A stretch of DNA of 64,000 bases from Amborella trichopoda (taxonomy: Eukaryota > Streptophyta > Magnoliopsida > Amborellales > Amborellaceae): assembly GCF_000471905.2 (NCBI RefSeq), contig NW_006498192.1, forward strand, positions 1,610,409-1,674,408. The letters run 5' to 3'. The translations under genes were made by a program, and so were the position numbers. Positions 32,363-44,520 of the stretch are shown piece after piece; within the stretch, counting starts at the first letter, position 1, and every line of letters starts with the position of its first letter. The notes beneath the pieces are model-generated. The model saw only the letters and a program-made list of their open reading frames with translations. It was not told the DNA's origin and ran no database searches.

Positions 32363-33894
32363 TGAATCATTGTTAGCGAGGATGAAATTAACATTACTGA
32401 GAGAAAACAAGTATGGGAACTTGTCGACTTATCTGAATATAGGAAGGCAATAGGATGCAAATGGATTCTCAAGAAGAAATTTAAAGTTGATGGAACCATT
32501 GATAAGGCTAGATTAGGAGCCAAAGGGTTTATTAAAAAAGGAGTAGAGAATGTGGAGACATATGTCCTTGTTGCAAAATCTACATCTATAAGGATAATTA
32601 TAAGCATTGGTAGAATATTAAGACTTGGAATTATTTCAATTTAGATATTAATTCAGCTTTTTTTAAATGGAGAATTAAATGAAGATATTTATATGAAATA
32701 ACCAGAGGGATATATAATTCTATGTCAAGAAAAAAAGTATATAAATTAAAAAAATCTTTATATGGCCAAAAACAATCATCTAGGCAATAGTACATAAATT
32801 TTCCCAAGGCAATTGCCCAAATTGAATATATATAGCTAATATATTGGATCACTGTGTATATGTTTCGAATAGTAGGAGTAAATTTGTGATTTTATCCCTA
32901 GATGTAGATGTTATTCTATTAGCTAGAAATGATATGAAAATGATCAATAAAACTAGATCTTGGCTTAATTCAATTTTGAAATGAAGGATATGGGAGAAGC
33001 GTTATATGTTTGGGAGATTACAAGGAATAGAAATTATAGGCTTCTCTACTTATTTTAAAAAAAAAATTTGAAAAAATATTCTTAAGAGATTTAAGATGGA
33101 ATACTACAAAACAATGAAAGCTCTTATTTGTAAGGGCATGAAGCTATCAAATAAAGAATGTCTAATTAATGATGCAGATAAAGCTAAAATGAAACATGAT
33201 TCATATAAAACAAGCAATTGGGTCTACTATGTACAATACCTTACATTAGTTTGGCAATAGGATATATCAGTGGATTTCAAAGTAACTCAAGTATGACTCA
33301 CTGGCAAGCAATTAAAAGGATACTCAGATATATCCAAGGGATCAAACATAATAAATTGTGTAATCAAGTTGATGACCTGCAAATTCATGAATTCTCTAAT
33401 GTAGACTTCACATGAGATCCTGATGATAGAAAACTCACTTTTGAAAATCTTTTCTTCTTTAGATGAGGTTATGTTTTTTGGTTTAGTAAGAAACATGAAT
33501 GTGTTGCCCGTTGCATATTAGAAGCGAAATACATCTCTTTACTATAGCTTCTACTTTTGTCGTCTAGACAAACCACTTCATTAGGGATTTAAAGCTGCAA
33601 ATAACTGACAAGCTAGTTCAGATATTTTGTGATAACGAGACTGCAATTTTGTTAACTAAAAATTGACCAATTAGCTCTAAATGTAAACATATAGCAGGTG
33701 ATTATCATTATATCCAAGACATAGTGGAAAACAAAGAAATTGCAATACGTTATTTGTCTTCCAATGATATGATGGCGGATCCTTTAACCAAGGGATTGAC
33801 TGCTAAAATGTCCTCTACACATGTGACTATGATGGGACCTAGAGAATATAAATTTTTCTCCCGAGAGGCACATTTGAATGCTACAAAGGACTAA
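32363..33894 (+). pseudogene. Ty1/copia reverse transcriptase-RNase H fragment
   Basis: The frame opens with WELVDLSEYRKAIGCKWILK and then FKVDGTIDK, the start of the copia RT domain (RVT_2). Later blocks are VYKLKKSLYGQ, then LSLDVDVILLARNDM (near 32897) where copia has YVDD: one catalytic Asp is now Val and Tyr is Asp. Next come WQAIKRILRYIQGI, CDNETAILLTKN and HIAGDYHYIQD of RNase H, and MMADPLTKGLTAKM near the end, with TAA at 33892-33894. Multiple frameshifts and stops separate these. No gag, protease or integrase lies upstream, so the 5' half is lost. Copia RT makes cDNA from element RNA; this copy is dead. Confidence 0.9.
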
Positions 33895-34330
33895 ATCATG
33901 TAGATGTACAAAACTTTGTAGCGAGCTATGTCATATTAGGTAAAATAATAAAAAAATAGTAAAAAATTATCTATATGCTTCACAATAAAATTCTTCTCTC
34001 CATATCTATTTTCTTTCTCTACCATTCTCAATAAAAAATTATTTCAGGCAGGTTGGAGCCCAGCCCTAATCGGGCCAAAGATGCAATGGCCCGGCCTTGG
34101 CCCTAGCCCTATCAAGGCCGGGCTAGGCCAAGAAAAATAGAAAAAAAAGAAAAAAAAAAAAAAGTAAAAGAAAAAATCAAAGAAAAAGAGAGCTGGGATT
34201 TCTACCATTGGGCCATGGTTGCCAGACCTTAGCCTGTCCTTAGGCCACATTTTGTGGCCTAAGCTCTAGTTTTTTGGGGCTAGATTGACCAGGCGGGGTC
34301 GGGCCACTCAGCCCACTGCCACCCTTATTG
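33895..34330. repeat. GGCCGGGC-rich repeat fragment
   Basis: 34050-34130 and 34215-34325 carry CCCGGCC, GGGCTAGGCC and GGGTCGGGCC words flanking an A-rich stretch. The right end CCACTGCCACCCTTA resembles the terminal inverted repeat of the element at 35262-36502 (TTGCCAGCCCTAC). Probably part of a hAT-like or Mutator-like non-autonomous element; the left end was not found. Confidence 0.35.
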
Positions 34331-34800
34331 CTCAAAAGTAGGGAGTTTATTGAAGTGGATTACTGTGTTCACTTTAGTGACTCAATTGTTTTATCGAGTA
34401 TTAGATAATGGTAAAGTCTCTGCCGCTTCATAATTTGAGTAATTTGGCAAGAAGTTCACAGACGAAAGAGAACCGAAGCAAATACATTCAAAAAGTAATA
34501 TGGGAGATAACTTGAGAAATCAAAATTATTGTTGTATTTTATTATGGAAAATATTACCATTTACCTTTGATAGAAGGGTTACAATTAATCTTGACTATTG
34601 AATGTGAAATTGGGTGGTTAAATTTATTCCATTGACCAAATTTAAAGTTTAAAAGAAATTTTCTCGAATATTGTGACACATCCAAGCTATCAAATTTCAC
34701 ATCTGATGGTTATAAGTAATTGTAACTTCCTTGCACTAAAGGTAAATCATCTTATTATATACAATCCTTTTATAAATATTGGAATTTTTTTTCTTTTCTC
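34331..34800. other. Unassigned AT-rich spacer
   Basis: No coding or repeat signal recognised. Confidence 0.4.
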
Positions 34801-35145
34801 TTTTGGATGAGTTAGTGGGGAAAGAGCCCCTACCCTGATAGGAATTGAGCCTAGGATGTAGCATTGCAAATTGTCAAGCACTTACCACTTAAGCCTAGGC
34901 TCTTTCCTAAGCAAGTGGTAAGTTAGTAGGGATTTGAGCCCCTACCCTTTGGTGAGAATGGAGTCAAAGACTTCATCATGGGACTCGGCATTACTACTAC
35001 CAAAGCCCTAGGCTATTCTCTAAAAAAAATGGTAATTAAGTAGGGATTTGGGCCCCTACCCTTTAATGAGAATAAAGTCAGATATCTAATTATAGAGCTC
35101 GACAATACTACCACCATGGCTCAACCACCCATTTTAAATCTAAGT
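34801..35145. repeat. Three tandem units of about 112 bp
   Basis: Each unit holds (A)AG(T)TAGTGGGG or AAGTAGGGATTTG, then AGCCCCTACCCT, GAATNGAGTCA and a CAATACTACCACC-like end. Units start near 34812, 34922 and 35037. Confidence 0.65.
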
Positions 35146-35253
35146 TAGTGGGGAATTTCCTTTCTTTTGAACTTTATCAATGGTATATCCCAACCACCCA
35201 TTTTAAATGTAAGAGCCACTAATAATCATGACCTCCTTGTACAAGACATAAAT

Positions 35254-35261
35254 GATCTTAT
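35254..35261. repeat. Putative 8-bp target duplication, left
   Basis: GATCTTAT, matching GATCCTAT at 36503-36510 with one mismatch. Eight bases is the hAT-superfamily duplication length. Confidence 0.5.
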
Positions 35262-36502
35262 AGGGGTGGCAACTGGTCAGGTATAGATCAGGTCCGACTA
35301 GACTCGAATTCCGAATCCTGACCCTAAATACCACTTATGGACCCTTCCCCTTATCCGAGATATGGATTAAGACTTGGGACCCGGACCCATACCCATACTT
35401 GGGACAAAAATGAGGAGATCCCCTTTTTAATGCATAATTCTGTAAAAAAACTCCCAAATTTCATTTTTAATGCATAATTATGTTGAAATCACCCAAATTT
35501 CCTCAATGCAGCTTCTTCCACAAAGAGAAAGTTACCAAAAAAACTGCATTAAAATGCAAAAAACAAAGCTCCAAAATCAAATAATGACTTTCCATTTTTG
35601 TTGATCTTCCACCGAGTATCAAGATGCAAAAAAGAAAGTATGAAAATCAAATAAAAACTTCCCATTTTTGCTGATCAGCAAATGCAAAAAATAAAAATAA
35701 AAAAGCACGAAATTAAAGAAAATTTTGCTATTTTTGCTGATCTTCCACCAAGCATCAAGATGAAAAAATAAGAATACAAAAAAATCAAATAAAAACTTAG
35801 CATTTTTGCCAATCTTACACCAAGCATCAAATAAAAACTTGCCTTTTTTGCTCATCAATGATCCAGCTAGCCTTTTTTGCTCATCAAAAAAAACTTTCCT
35901 TTTTTGTTCATCAATGATCCCGCTTGGAAGAGAAATAGGATTTGACAGCAGCAGGGGAAGAGAGAGAGAGATAGTTGGACTTTTGCATGGGAAGAGAGAA
36001 GAGAGGTAACGTTTTGCAGGAGAAGATAGAGAAAAAAATGCAAATCTAGTGTCAAAGCTTCACAATTCGAACAAATGCAGAGCTTGGCCGACTAAGGTTT
36101 ATGTGGTCGTAGCTTCGAATAGAGAGAGGGAGGGAGCTCAAAGCCTCAATGCTTTAACGGTGCTGGACTAGGAGCAGGTAGGGTTTGCCTTTGGGAAGGG
36201 ATGCCTTAAGTTCGTTTAATTAGGGCTAAATTATAGTTAGTTAGATTATTGTTTAGTTAGGTATTTATGTTTTAAAATATATAATATGATTTTAATTGAA
36301 TAATGAATTATTAATCATTATATACTTAAAATCCTAAATGTATATATTTAACTTAATAACTTATGGGTCCAGGTCACGTATGAAAGGAGAAGGGGTCCAC
36401 CAATACCCGTACTCATACCCATAAATTTTTAGGTATGCATTGTTGGACACGAACCCTACCAGCCAGGTCCCGGGTCAGATACAGGTTCATTGCCAGCCCT
36501 AC
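35262..36502. mobile_element. Non-autonomous hAT-like DNA element
   Basis: The left end AGGGGTGGCAACTGG pairs with the right end TTGCCAGCCCT(AC), giving short imperfect inverted termini. Subterminal CCCGTACC and GGACCCGG words also occur in both orientations. Flanks are GATCTTAT and GATCCTAT. Inside is an array of TTTTTGCTGATCTTCCACC- and AAAATCAAATAAAAACTT-type units (35580-35900) with no transposase. It would depend on a hAT transposase supplied elsewhere. An alternative is another TIR superfamily with AGGGGTGGCAA-like ends. Confidence 0.5.
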
Positions 36503-37363
36503 GATCCTATGCCTTGACCTCTATTAAAGGATACTTGTGGCATAACACGTGGAATACATTTGTTTAATCAAATTAAAATGGAAAAAGAAATGCGCATACA
36601 AAAAAGCGGTACATTTTTTTGGATATTTTTCTGCTTTGCATTGAAAGAGAGTTTTTTTTAAGGGTGAGAGAGAGGTCCACAAGGTTGGCCTTTGGATACT
36701 CCCAAGAAACAAAGGTCACTGTACTAATCCCACTCACACCCTGTTCACCTCAGTTCTTTTGAAGGCCTCGAATCTTATCATTCCTTCTCCCCAATAATTG
36801 AGAGTAAAAATTATAGAACTCTCTCCCTCTAAATGCCAAACTTTCACCTTGGTAATAAAACCATAAAAGGAAAATCAGTCTCTCTCTATGAGCTGTAGCT
36901 CTAATACGATGACAAGATGTCAATGTTTCCCCGCCGTTGGGATTTTCGATCTGGTTTAGCAATCCAAATCCACAATCGGGTTTATCGAACTGAAGATTTA
37001 TAAAATTTAAAAAAAATAATTGAGGTCCATTCGTTGATAGAACTCTAGCTAGTTTCGCAAGAGAACCCGTCCGAACAAACCGACTTATTTAATAATTTAA
37101 AAGTAAAAAATTTAAAAGACGGTGGAATCAGTTCATATGAGTTATCTGACAAAATCAATCAGTTTTGTTGCAGAATTGGTACAAAAATCGGCCCGTTAAT
37201 GAGGATAACCGGCTAGTTCCATATTAAAGGGATCGGAATCGGTCAAACTGATTCCAATCTAAATCGACTGATTTTGATCTAGATGGGTTTTTTAAACCCT
37301 AAGATAAAAGGAAAAACAATTCTACCACCAAATCTAACTACTTTCCCTTAATATTATCGAAAT
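36503..37363. other. Upstream intergenic region of the F-box gene
   Basis: No gene recognised. Near 36892-36906 the sequence GCTCTAATACGATG resembles a decayed reverse complement of a Met-tRNA primer site, which could mark an old copia remnant, but no LTR pair was found. Confidence 0.4.
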
Positions 37364-37383
37364 NNNNNNNNNNNNNNNNNNNN
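37364..37383. other. Assembly gap (20 N)
   Basis: Twenty N bases, about 330 bp upstream of the F-box gene start. Flanking sequence shows no break in composition. Confidence 0.99.
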
Positions 37384-37619
37384 CTTAATTTCTCACCACT
37401 AAGGAATACAAATCCAAGCTCTCCCTCTCTAGACTTATCCAATTTCTCTCTCTCTCTAGATATTCAATCTCCACCTCTAGAATAAGAACCAGTTACACCT
37501 CTCTTTCTCTCAGGAGTCATTACCAATTGATCTCTCTCTCTCTCTAGAATTCATAAATGTTTTCTGTCTATGACGTCAGGACCCAAAACTCCCACGCTCT
37601 CATCTCCCTATCTACTAAG

Positions 37620-37620
<1 letters not shown>

Positions 37621-37653
<33 letters not shown>

Positions 37654-37668
37654 TGGAATATATATAAC
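37621..37668 (+). promoter_or_regulatory. Core promoter of the F-box/kelch gene
   Basis: A (CT)n tract at 37622-37650 (plant pyrimidine-patch type) is followed by a TATA box, AATATATATAACAG at 37657-37670, about 50 bp before the ATG at 37713. Transcription would begin near 37690-37700, giving a short 5' leader. More CT repeats lie upstream (37440-37550). Confidence 0.7.
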
Positions 37669-37712
37669 AGCAGTCTCACTCTGCAATAACAGACCTCTTT
37701 CTCTAAGCAAAG

Positions 37713-38162
37713 ATGCCAGAAAAGCAAGTGGAACCCAAATCAATGGATTCCCTGCCTCCAGAGGTCCTCTCTCTCATCTTCTCTCTCCTCCCTCCAGACA
37801 CCCAAGCCACATCAAGATCAGTCTGCAAGCTCTGGCTCTCCCTTCTCATCTCCCCCCTCTCTCTCTCCTCCCCCCCTTGGTTCCTCGCGATGGCGCCTCA
37901 CGATTGCCGACACCATTGCTACGCTCGCAATCCCAGGCTCAAGAAATGGCACTCCCTCTCCCTTCTTCCTTCCCTTCCTGCCAATTTCTGCCATCCGGTG
38001 TCTGGTGTCGGAGGATTGCTCCTCTGCCGAAACGCTTCCTCCAATTCCCTCTCTCTCTCAATTTGCGAACCATTTTTTGGTGGTTCTCGAATCCTTCCGC
38101 CTCTTCTCTCTCCTCGACGCGCGCCTGCTCTCGCCGCCTGTGTTACCCAGCATGGCCTACAG
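37713..38162 (+). CDS. F-box/kelch protein, exon 1 (F-box)
   Basis: The first 150 codons of the gene. Residues about 13-50 form an F-box: LPPEVLSLIFSLLPP, then SVCKLWLSLL. The F-box binds SKP1 in an SCF ubiquitin ligase, where the rest of the protein selects the substrate. Residues 60-150 hold the start of the kelch-like region (WFLAMAPHDCRHHCYARNP, then a GGLLLCRN strand). The start at 37713 follows the TATA box closely; Met11 at 37743 is an alternative just before the F-box. The exon ends CTACAG with the donor GTTAGT at 38163, after a complete codon (phase 0). Past the donor the frame runs only a few codons to a stop near 38183, so splicing is needed. No damage is seen. Confidence 0.85.
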
Positions 38163-39579
38163 GTTAGTCTCTCTGTGCCCTAACCTTTTAATTCTTAACT
38201 CATAATTTCATCAAAGATTACCTTTTCAGTGGTAGGATTGAAACTCGAGATTGAGTGGTTGAATTCTCACTCGCATAACCAGTGATCGGGAACACGGACA
38301 AGTTTACTTGAATATACTTCTTGCCGAGATGAGTAATGGGGTGCATCTCCAGCCGTTAAAATAACATCAATACCCTACTTTCATAATTTTTCTTTTTTTA
38401 TTTGGAATTGTATAGAGTGTGGTTTAGAAGGGTACAATTATTATGGACTGTTAGATGTAAAATCAAGGGCTTAGAATTCAATATAAAATTTTCTAAATAT
38501 CGTGACACATTTCAACATGATAGATTTTAGTTGACCAAAAATGAGTAGTCATACAATCCCTTTTATATGTTGAAATATCATCCATCCAAATCTGTTTTTC
38601 TAAAGGGTGTGGTTTGTATAGGGCTAAGGTCCCAAACAATCAAAGAAAGATACACATTTAAATAGTATAGGAATATGTTTTTCAGTACTAAAAAATCTTT
38701 GTGCTTGTTTGGAAATTTATTTTTATATCTAATTATAAATTTTAAAGCTTCAAAAATATTGTACATTGAGCAGATTATTAACATTTGAAAAATCTTGAAA
38801 ATTGATAGTCCAAAAGCACATTACAATATTGATTGTTTCCAAGATTTAGAATCTATTTTTTCCCATGTGCAAACATCTTGAGATCAAGATGATCGATTTG
38901 AAAAATTTTTGACATCAAAATAACCTTTCCTATTAGATTTTAGAGGTGCCCCTTAATTTAATTGTTTAGGGCCTTGCCATTATATAACCTTTTTTTCTTT
39001 TCTACGTCGATAGCTGATTTGTTTTTACTGTTTTTATACTTTTTATGTTTTTGTAGTTTTGTTTCACTTGCTCCTTTACAATTTTGTATTTAAAATAAAT
39101 TTTTGAAATTTTTTTTTTTTTTAAAGACTTTTACTAAACAACTGCTAGGCTGAATCCGACTCGATTCCAGGCCCGAGCGAGTTTAAAAAGATTGAGCTTA
39201 ACCAATGAACATGATACCGAAATCGCTTAAATGCGATGCAATTGTAAAGAATCCATTGCTCTAAGGGCATCAATATCAATGACGCAGGACCATCTTTAAC
39301 TTAGATTTTCTTTGGCCCAGATCATTTTTTCTATATTTCATTTGCATATTCGTTTAGGGATGGTTTGGATACCTGAAAATATATTTTTAAAACTATTTTT
39401 TATGCCGAAGACTCTTTTGGGACAGAAAAGCATTTTTCGCCATAAATTATTTTTCTCATTTCAAGTGAAACTTAAAAAAAAAATGTATCATTCTCTTGAC
39501 CTTTAGAAATTGATTTCCAGTTCGAATTCAGCATTGTGGAGACACCTACTTTATAAAATACAATTAATTCGACCAAAAC

Positions 39580-40800
39580 AACCCTATGAATTAGAGAGGA
39601 AAACTATCTCAAATTAAGTTTTAAAGAGAGAAAGTATCTTAAATAGACAGATAAACAATATCTAATTTTAGAGAGGAAAACTACAAAACAATTTTAGAGA
39701 GAAACTATCTCAAAAAATTTATAGATAGAAACTATTTCAAATTTTAATTTTTAGAGAGAGAAAATATCTTAAAATTTTAAAAAGAAATATTTTGAATTGT
39801 AGAGATAAGCACCTAAAAATGTTTTAGAGAGAGAAATTAAATTAGAGTGATAAACTATCTCAAATTTTAAATTTTAGCGAGGGAAACTATTTTAAAATTT
39901 TTAGAGAGAGAAATTATCTTAAATTTAAAGTTTTATAAAGAGAAAATACAGGAAAATTTTTACAGTGCGAAACTATGTCAAATTCTAAAAGAGGGAAACT
40001 ATCTCAAATTTTAAGTTTTAAAGAGATAAATTATCTCAAGTTTTAAGTTTTAAAGTGAGAGTACTAGAATTTTTTAAAGAGAGACTATTTCAAACCTATT
40101 AGAGAGAAACTATTTCAAATTTTATGTTTTAGTGAGAGAAACTATATCAAATTTTAAGTTTTAGAGAGAGAAAGTACTTGAAAATTTTGTAACGAGAGAA
40201 AATATGTCAAAATTTTAAAGGAGAAACTATCTCAAATTTTATGTTTTAGATAGAGAAACTATCTCAAATTTTAAATTTTAGTGAAATACAATACTTTAAA
40301 TATTTAGAGAAAGAAACTATCTCAAATAGTATTTCAAATTGTAGATCTTAGAGGGGACAAACTACTTAAAAATTTTCAGAGAAAAAAGCTATCTCAAAAG
40401 TTTTAGATAGAGAAACCATCTCAAATTTTAAATTTTAGAGAGAGAAGTACCTGAAAACTTGTTGAGAGAAACTTTCTCAAAAATTTTAGTGAGCAAAACT
40501 ATTTCAAATTAAGCTTTTGATAGAGAGAGAGAAAGAGAGAGTATCTTAAATTCTTTTAGAGATATACTATATCAAATATTGGAGATAAACAATCTCAAAT
40601 TTTAAGTTTTAAAGAGAGAGCAAGTAACTGAAAATTTTTAAAGAGAAAACATCTCAAAAATTTGAGAGAAACTATCTCAATACTTTTAGAGATAGAACTA
40701 TATCGAATTTCTAAGAATTAGAGAGAGAGAATACTTGAAAGCTTTTAAAAAGAGAAACTAGAGGAAAACTATCTCAAATTTTAAATTTTAAAGAATGAAA
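39580..40800. repeat. Degenerate tandem array, AACTATCTCAAATTTTAAG units
   Basis: Roughly thirty units of 30-40 bp, each with (A)AACTATCTCAAA, TTTTAA(G/A)TTTTA and GAGAGAGA words. Units differ by small indels. The array fills 1.2 kb inside the F-box gene intron. Confidence 0.85.
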
Positions 40801-40837
40801 GCATGTTAAATTATTTACTTATATCTTTTAGTTCATT

Positions 40838-40950
40838 CTTCCAGCCCCATTGAACCCCCACTCTCTCTTTCTCTCTCTAAATTTTACTTAGTTCATTCTT
40901 CCAGCCCCATTGAACCCCCTCTCTCTCTTTCTCTCTCTAAATTTTACCTT
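40838..40950. repeat. Recent tandem duplication, about 58-bp unit
   Basis: TTAGTTCATTCTTCCAGCCC followed by CATTGAACCCC, a CT tract and CTAAATTTTAC is present twice in a row with only one or two differences, pointing to a recent event compared with the neighbouring array. Confidence 0.85.
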
Positions 40951-41179
40951 GCTATTACATTTGATCTTTTAAAACTATGGTAAAACTTCATACTCATACT
41001 TCACTATTTCTTAATCAATTTTAGTTTGTCAGAGAATTTGGTATTCATATTCTTTTATTTTAGCTTAAATTAGTTTAAGTTGTCAAATGAATTATAACCG
41101 GTGAAAAATGACAAGGCCTTAGTCATGATCTAGTGCTTTATTATTTAACCGTTTTATTTTTTAACTAAGAACTTTATTT

Positions 41180-41245
41180 TTCATGTTTGTAATTTGTTGT
41201 GATGCAGGGAGAATTTTTCATGTTTGTAATTTGTTGTGATGCAGG
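41180..41245. repeat. Tandem duplication, about 38-bp unit
   Basis: TTTCATGTTTGTAATTTGTT followed by GTGATGCAGGGAGAA is repeated twice without visible change. Confidence 0.85.
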
Positions 41246-43609
41246 GAGAAAATAATATTGGAAAAAAATAAAAAAAATAAAAAAAGAAAAGAAAAGATTG
41301 AAAAAATATAGCATTTTTTAATGTCTTCAAGGGAATCCACCCAAAAACGATCTCTTCACAAACTCAATTTATTCCATTCTCATTCTATAATCCTTACAAT
41401 GAGGGGTTATCCCATTTGAATATACTTTACCAAAAAAAAAACAAATAAAAAAAAAAAACCCACAATACAATAAAACTCTCTCCCCCTATTTTTTGTCTCT
41501 TTATCTCCCTATTCCCTTATGACGTGAATTTCTGGGGATTCACCATAAAAATCTCTTCCTAGATTGTGAGCCCATACATTTTAGATAATCTCAAGGTACC
41601 CCAAGTGTATATCCTGAAAAATCTTAATTATGCCTAACTTATCTCTTTAAAATCAACTAAGAAATAGCTTATCCTAGCTCCTAACTAAAACATTCACGCC
41701 ACACCCACCCAATTACTAAAGAGCTAACCCATTTAAAAAATAATAAACAAAATTAAATGATTTTTTTGAATTTTCATCTGCATCATGTTGTATTTTAGTG
41801 ATACGAAAACCACTAACTATTTCAAAAAATGGACAGCTTTACTAAGCATTCATCTTCTTCTGTATATTAAAAAAACGGCCATCACTATATGCTGGGGAAA
41901 ATTTATGGATTCCTCAAATCCTGGATCTTTGTGTGAAAATTCTTTTGCCTTAATTTATTACTTTTACACTCGAGACGCATGAAGTAATTTCCATGGAACA
42001 CAATATTGCCTTGTTAATACAAAAAAAAAAAGTCCATATTAAAAGAAAAAATGAATAACATATCCTTCTAAAACCGCATGAATTAGTATTGAAGGAGCAA
42101 ATAATATGGAATTTGGTATAAGCAGCCTTGCAAACAGAAAATAATCAAAGGAAGTAACCTAAATGGTTTTCTATGAGCATTACTGCTTGAGTCCTTTGAG
42201 AATTTGGTATAAGTAATCAAAGGAAGTAACCAAAATAGAGAATTTGGTATAAGTAACCTCAGTCTATTGATCCTTTGAGGTCTACATTATAGTTTTCTAT
42301 GAGTATTACTGCTTGTGTCCACGACATAAAATTCAAAAATCTAATTCATTGTATAATTGAAGAAGGCCAAAATAGGTGCCAGCCCTGTACTCAATTGTAA
42401 CGTCATGCTTTCCCATAAATTCAATTTCATTGTCATAAAATTTAACCTAATTCATTTATCAGTGAATTCTTGTAAAATTGAGAAAACCCATTAAAATTCT
42501 AAGTAACACAATAAAAATTCCCTAATCATAAATAATGAGAGAGCAAGTTGAAAATGACCAAATAATAACCTTCCATATCCCTAGATGCTTTCTTGAAATC
42601 CAAATGATCATTCTTTCTCTTTAGATAGTTTGACTAGAACCAGGCATCAAAAAAATAGGGCTTAGGGCTTGCTTTTTTATACCTAGCTGCTTTATGGAAC
42701 ATCCAAATACTTTCTTTAAAGAGATTAGAGCATGCTTTTGTTGTGTTTATGTAGCCTTTAAAGGTCTTATGAGAGCTTGTATGAGCATTTTATAAAGTGA
42801 AAAATAAACTCAGTGAGAGTGTGGTCTTCTTATGGACCACACTGAGCAAATGCTAGTGCCGATATTCGGACTAGGCTCGACATACTAGGCCAGGCGAGTT
42901 TGGAAAAACTCAAATACCTGGGTATATGGATCTATCAAGAAGAGTTTAGTGGGTTAGCCCTTAATGAGGTCGGAGTATGTATAGATAAGAACCAAGGGAC
43001 TGTGTGGCCCTTGCGTGTGATGGATAGCTTTTAGAAACATGGCTAAAAATCTCATTGGTATATCAACATATGACTTGTACATAGATAGTCGTATTGAGAT
43101 TCACCAGAGGGGTGAAGCTTGTACATGTACGAGAAATTACCCCTATATACCATAGAGTCATAGTTGCATCATGGTCTGAGGATTATGAGTTTTATCTTTA
43201 GTGGAGCACTTGAATAATCTGCTGGCTAACTTTGGACCAAGCTGACCTTGGTGGTCCAATCATGAGCCCCGACAGTGGAGTTTGGGTCATGAGAACTACT
43301 GGATCAGTTTGAGAAAGCTAGGTGGGTCATGATTCACAACTGAAGGTGGAGCGCTCTCGTATATTGATAAATTCTAAGATCTAACGGATCTAATTCTCAT
43401 CAAAATTAATTAGTTTTAATTATTTTTAAGATATATGATTTTTAAAATATTTATTTGAATTTTTGTGAATCTTCTGATAGTTTATTTTTTTCATTTGGAT
43501 TTATTAATTAAGAGAAATTAATTTTTCAAAATTTTAAATAAAATATAAGATTGAAAATTTTTAAATACAAAATAAAATATATGGGATCCTCAATAAATAT
43601 GGGGGCCCA

Positions 43610-43830
43610 ATTTAGAACATGTGCCATTGGGTGGGGTCCATGTGTGGCAAACTTAAGGTTGAATATTTGAAACCTTGGGTGGGGTCCATTGGGTGGGGTC
43701 CCTATAGGTGGGGTGTGCCACCCTTTCTAATATCCATATTTAAAAAAATATGGATAGCTTTCCCCTTGTTTGTTGGTTTATCTTTTGGGTATAGTAAACT
43801 TAAGGTTGAATATTTGAAATATTTAGTGAA
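43610..43830. repeat. Interspersed duplicated words
   Basis: AAACTTAAGGTTGAATATTT and GAAA occur near 43649 and 43797; GGGTGGGGTCC occurs near 43629, 43679 and 43691. Small local duplications with no coding signal. Confidence 0.55.
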
Positions 43831-44230
43831 TATTGAAGATTGATTGATCCAAGATTAAAGGTTTAGATATACAAAATAGAAATTAAGATATATATTTTTT
43901 TTATTTAAATATTTGATGGGAATAAATCAAGAAAATGGAGGATATGACTCTAGCTCATCTTTTTGAATCTTCATGGTGGATCAAAGAGATAGATTACTAA
44001 AATCTCTCACCCCACAGGTATCCTTAGATCGACGATCAAGATTTAACCTTATGAATTGAGGCAAACCCCAAAGCATAGAAAATCTATAAAAAGAGTCTAT
44101 CTCATCTCATAAAACCTCTACCCCTATTTTCTCTTCTCTTTCTAAAGGTTTATTCTCTCTCTCAAAGATCTCTTATAGGTGGCACACCCCCTTTCTCAAA
44201 GATCTCTCTATGTGGCACGCCCCACCTAGG

Positions 44231-44520
44231 ACTTGAAGATCTCTCCCAAGTTTTTCTAAACGGGGCATGCTCCAACCAAAATCTCTCTCAAGCCAAATGG
44301 GCACACCCAAGTAATATTTATCAAGTCAGGGAGCTTGAAGATCTCTCACAAGTTTTTCTAAATGGGGCACGCTCCAACCAAAATCTCTCTCAAGCCAAGG
44401 AGGCACACCCAAGTAATCTTTCTCAAGTCTGGAGGCTTGAAGATCTCTTACAAGTTTTTCTAAATGGGGCACGCTCCAAACAAAATCTCTCTCAAGCCAA
44501 GGGGGCATGCCCAAGTCATC
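44231..44520. repeat. Three tandem units of about 102 bp
   Basis: Units starting near 44233, 44333 and 44435 share CTTGAAGATCTCTC, CAAGTTTTTCTAAA, GGGGCACGCTCCAA and CAAAATCTCTCTCAAGCCAA, then GGCACACCCAAGTAAT. A unit length divisible by 3 makes an open minus-strand frame, but this is not a gene. Earlier loose copies start near 44160. Confidence 0.85.

Noticed and set aside
36892..36906. Decayed Met-tRNA primer site (GCTCTAATACGATG)
   Set aside because: No LTR pair, polypurine tract or retroelement coding sequence could be placed around it.
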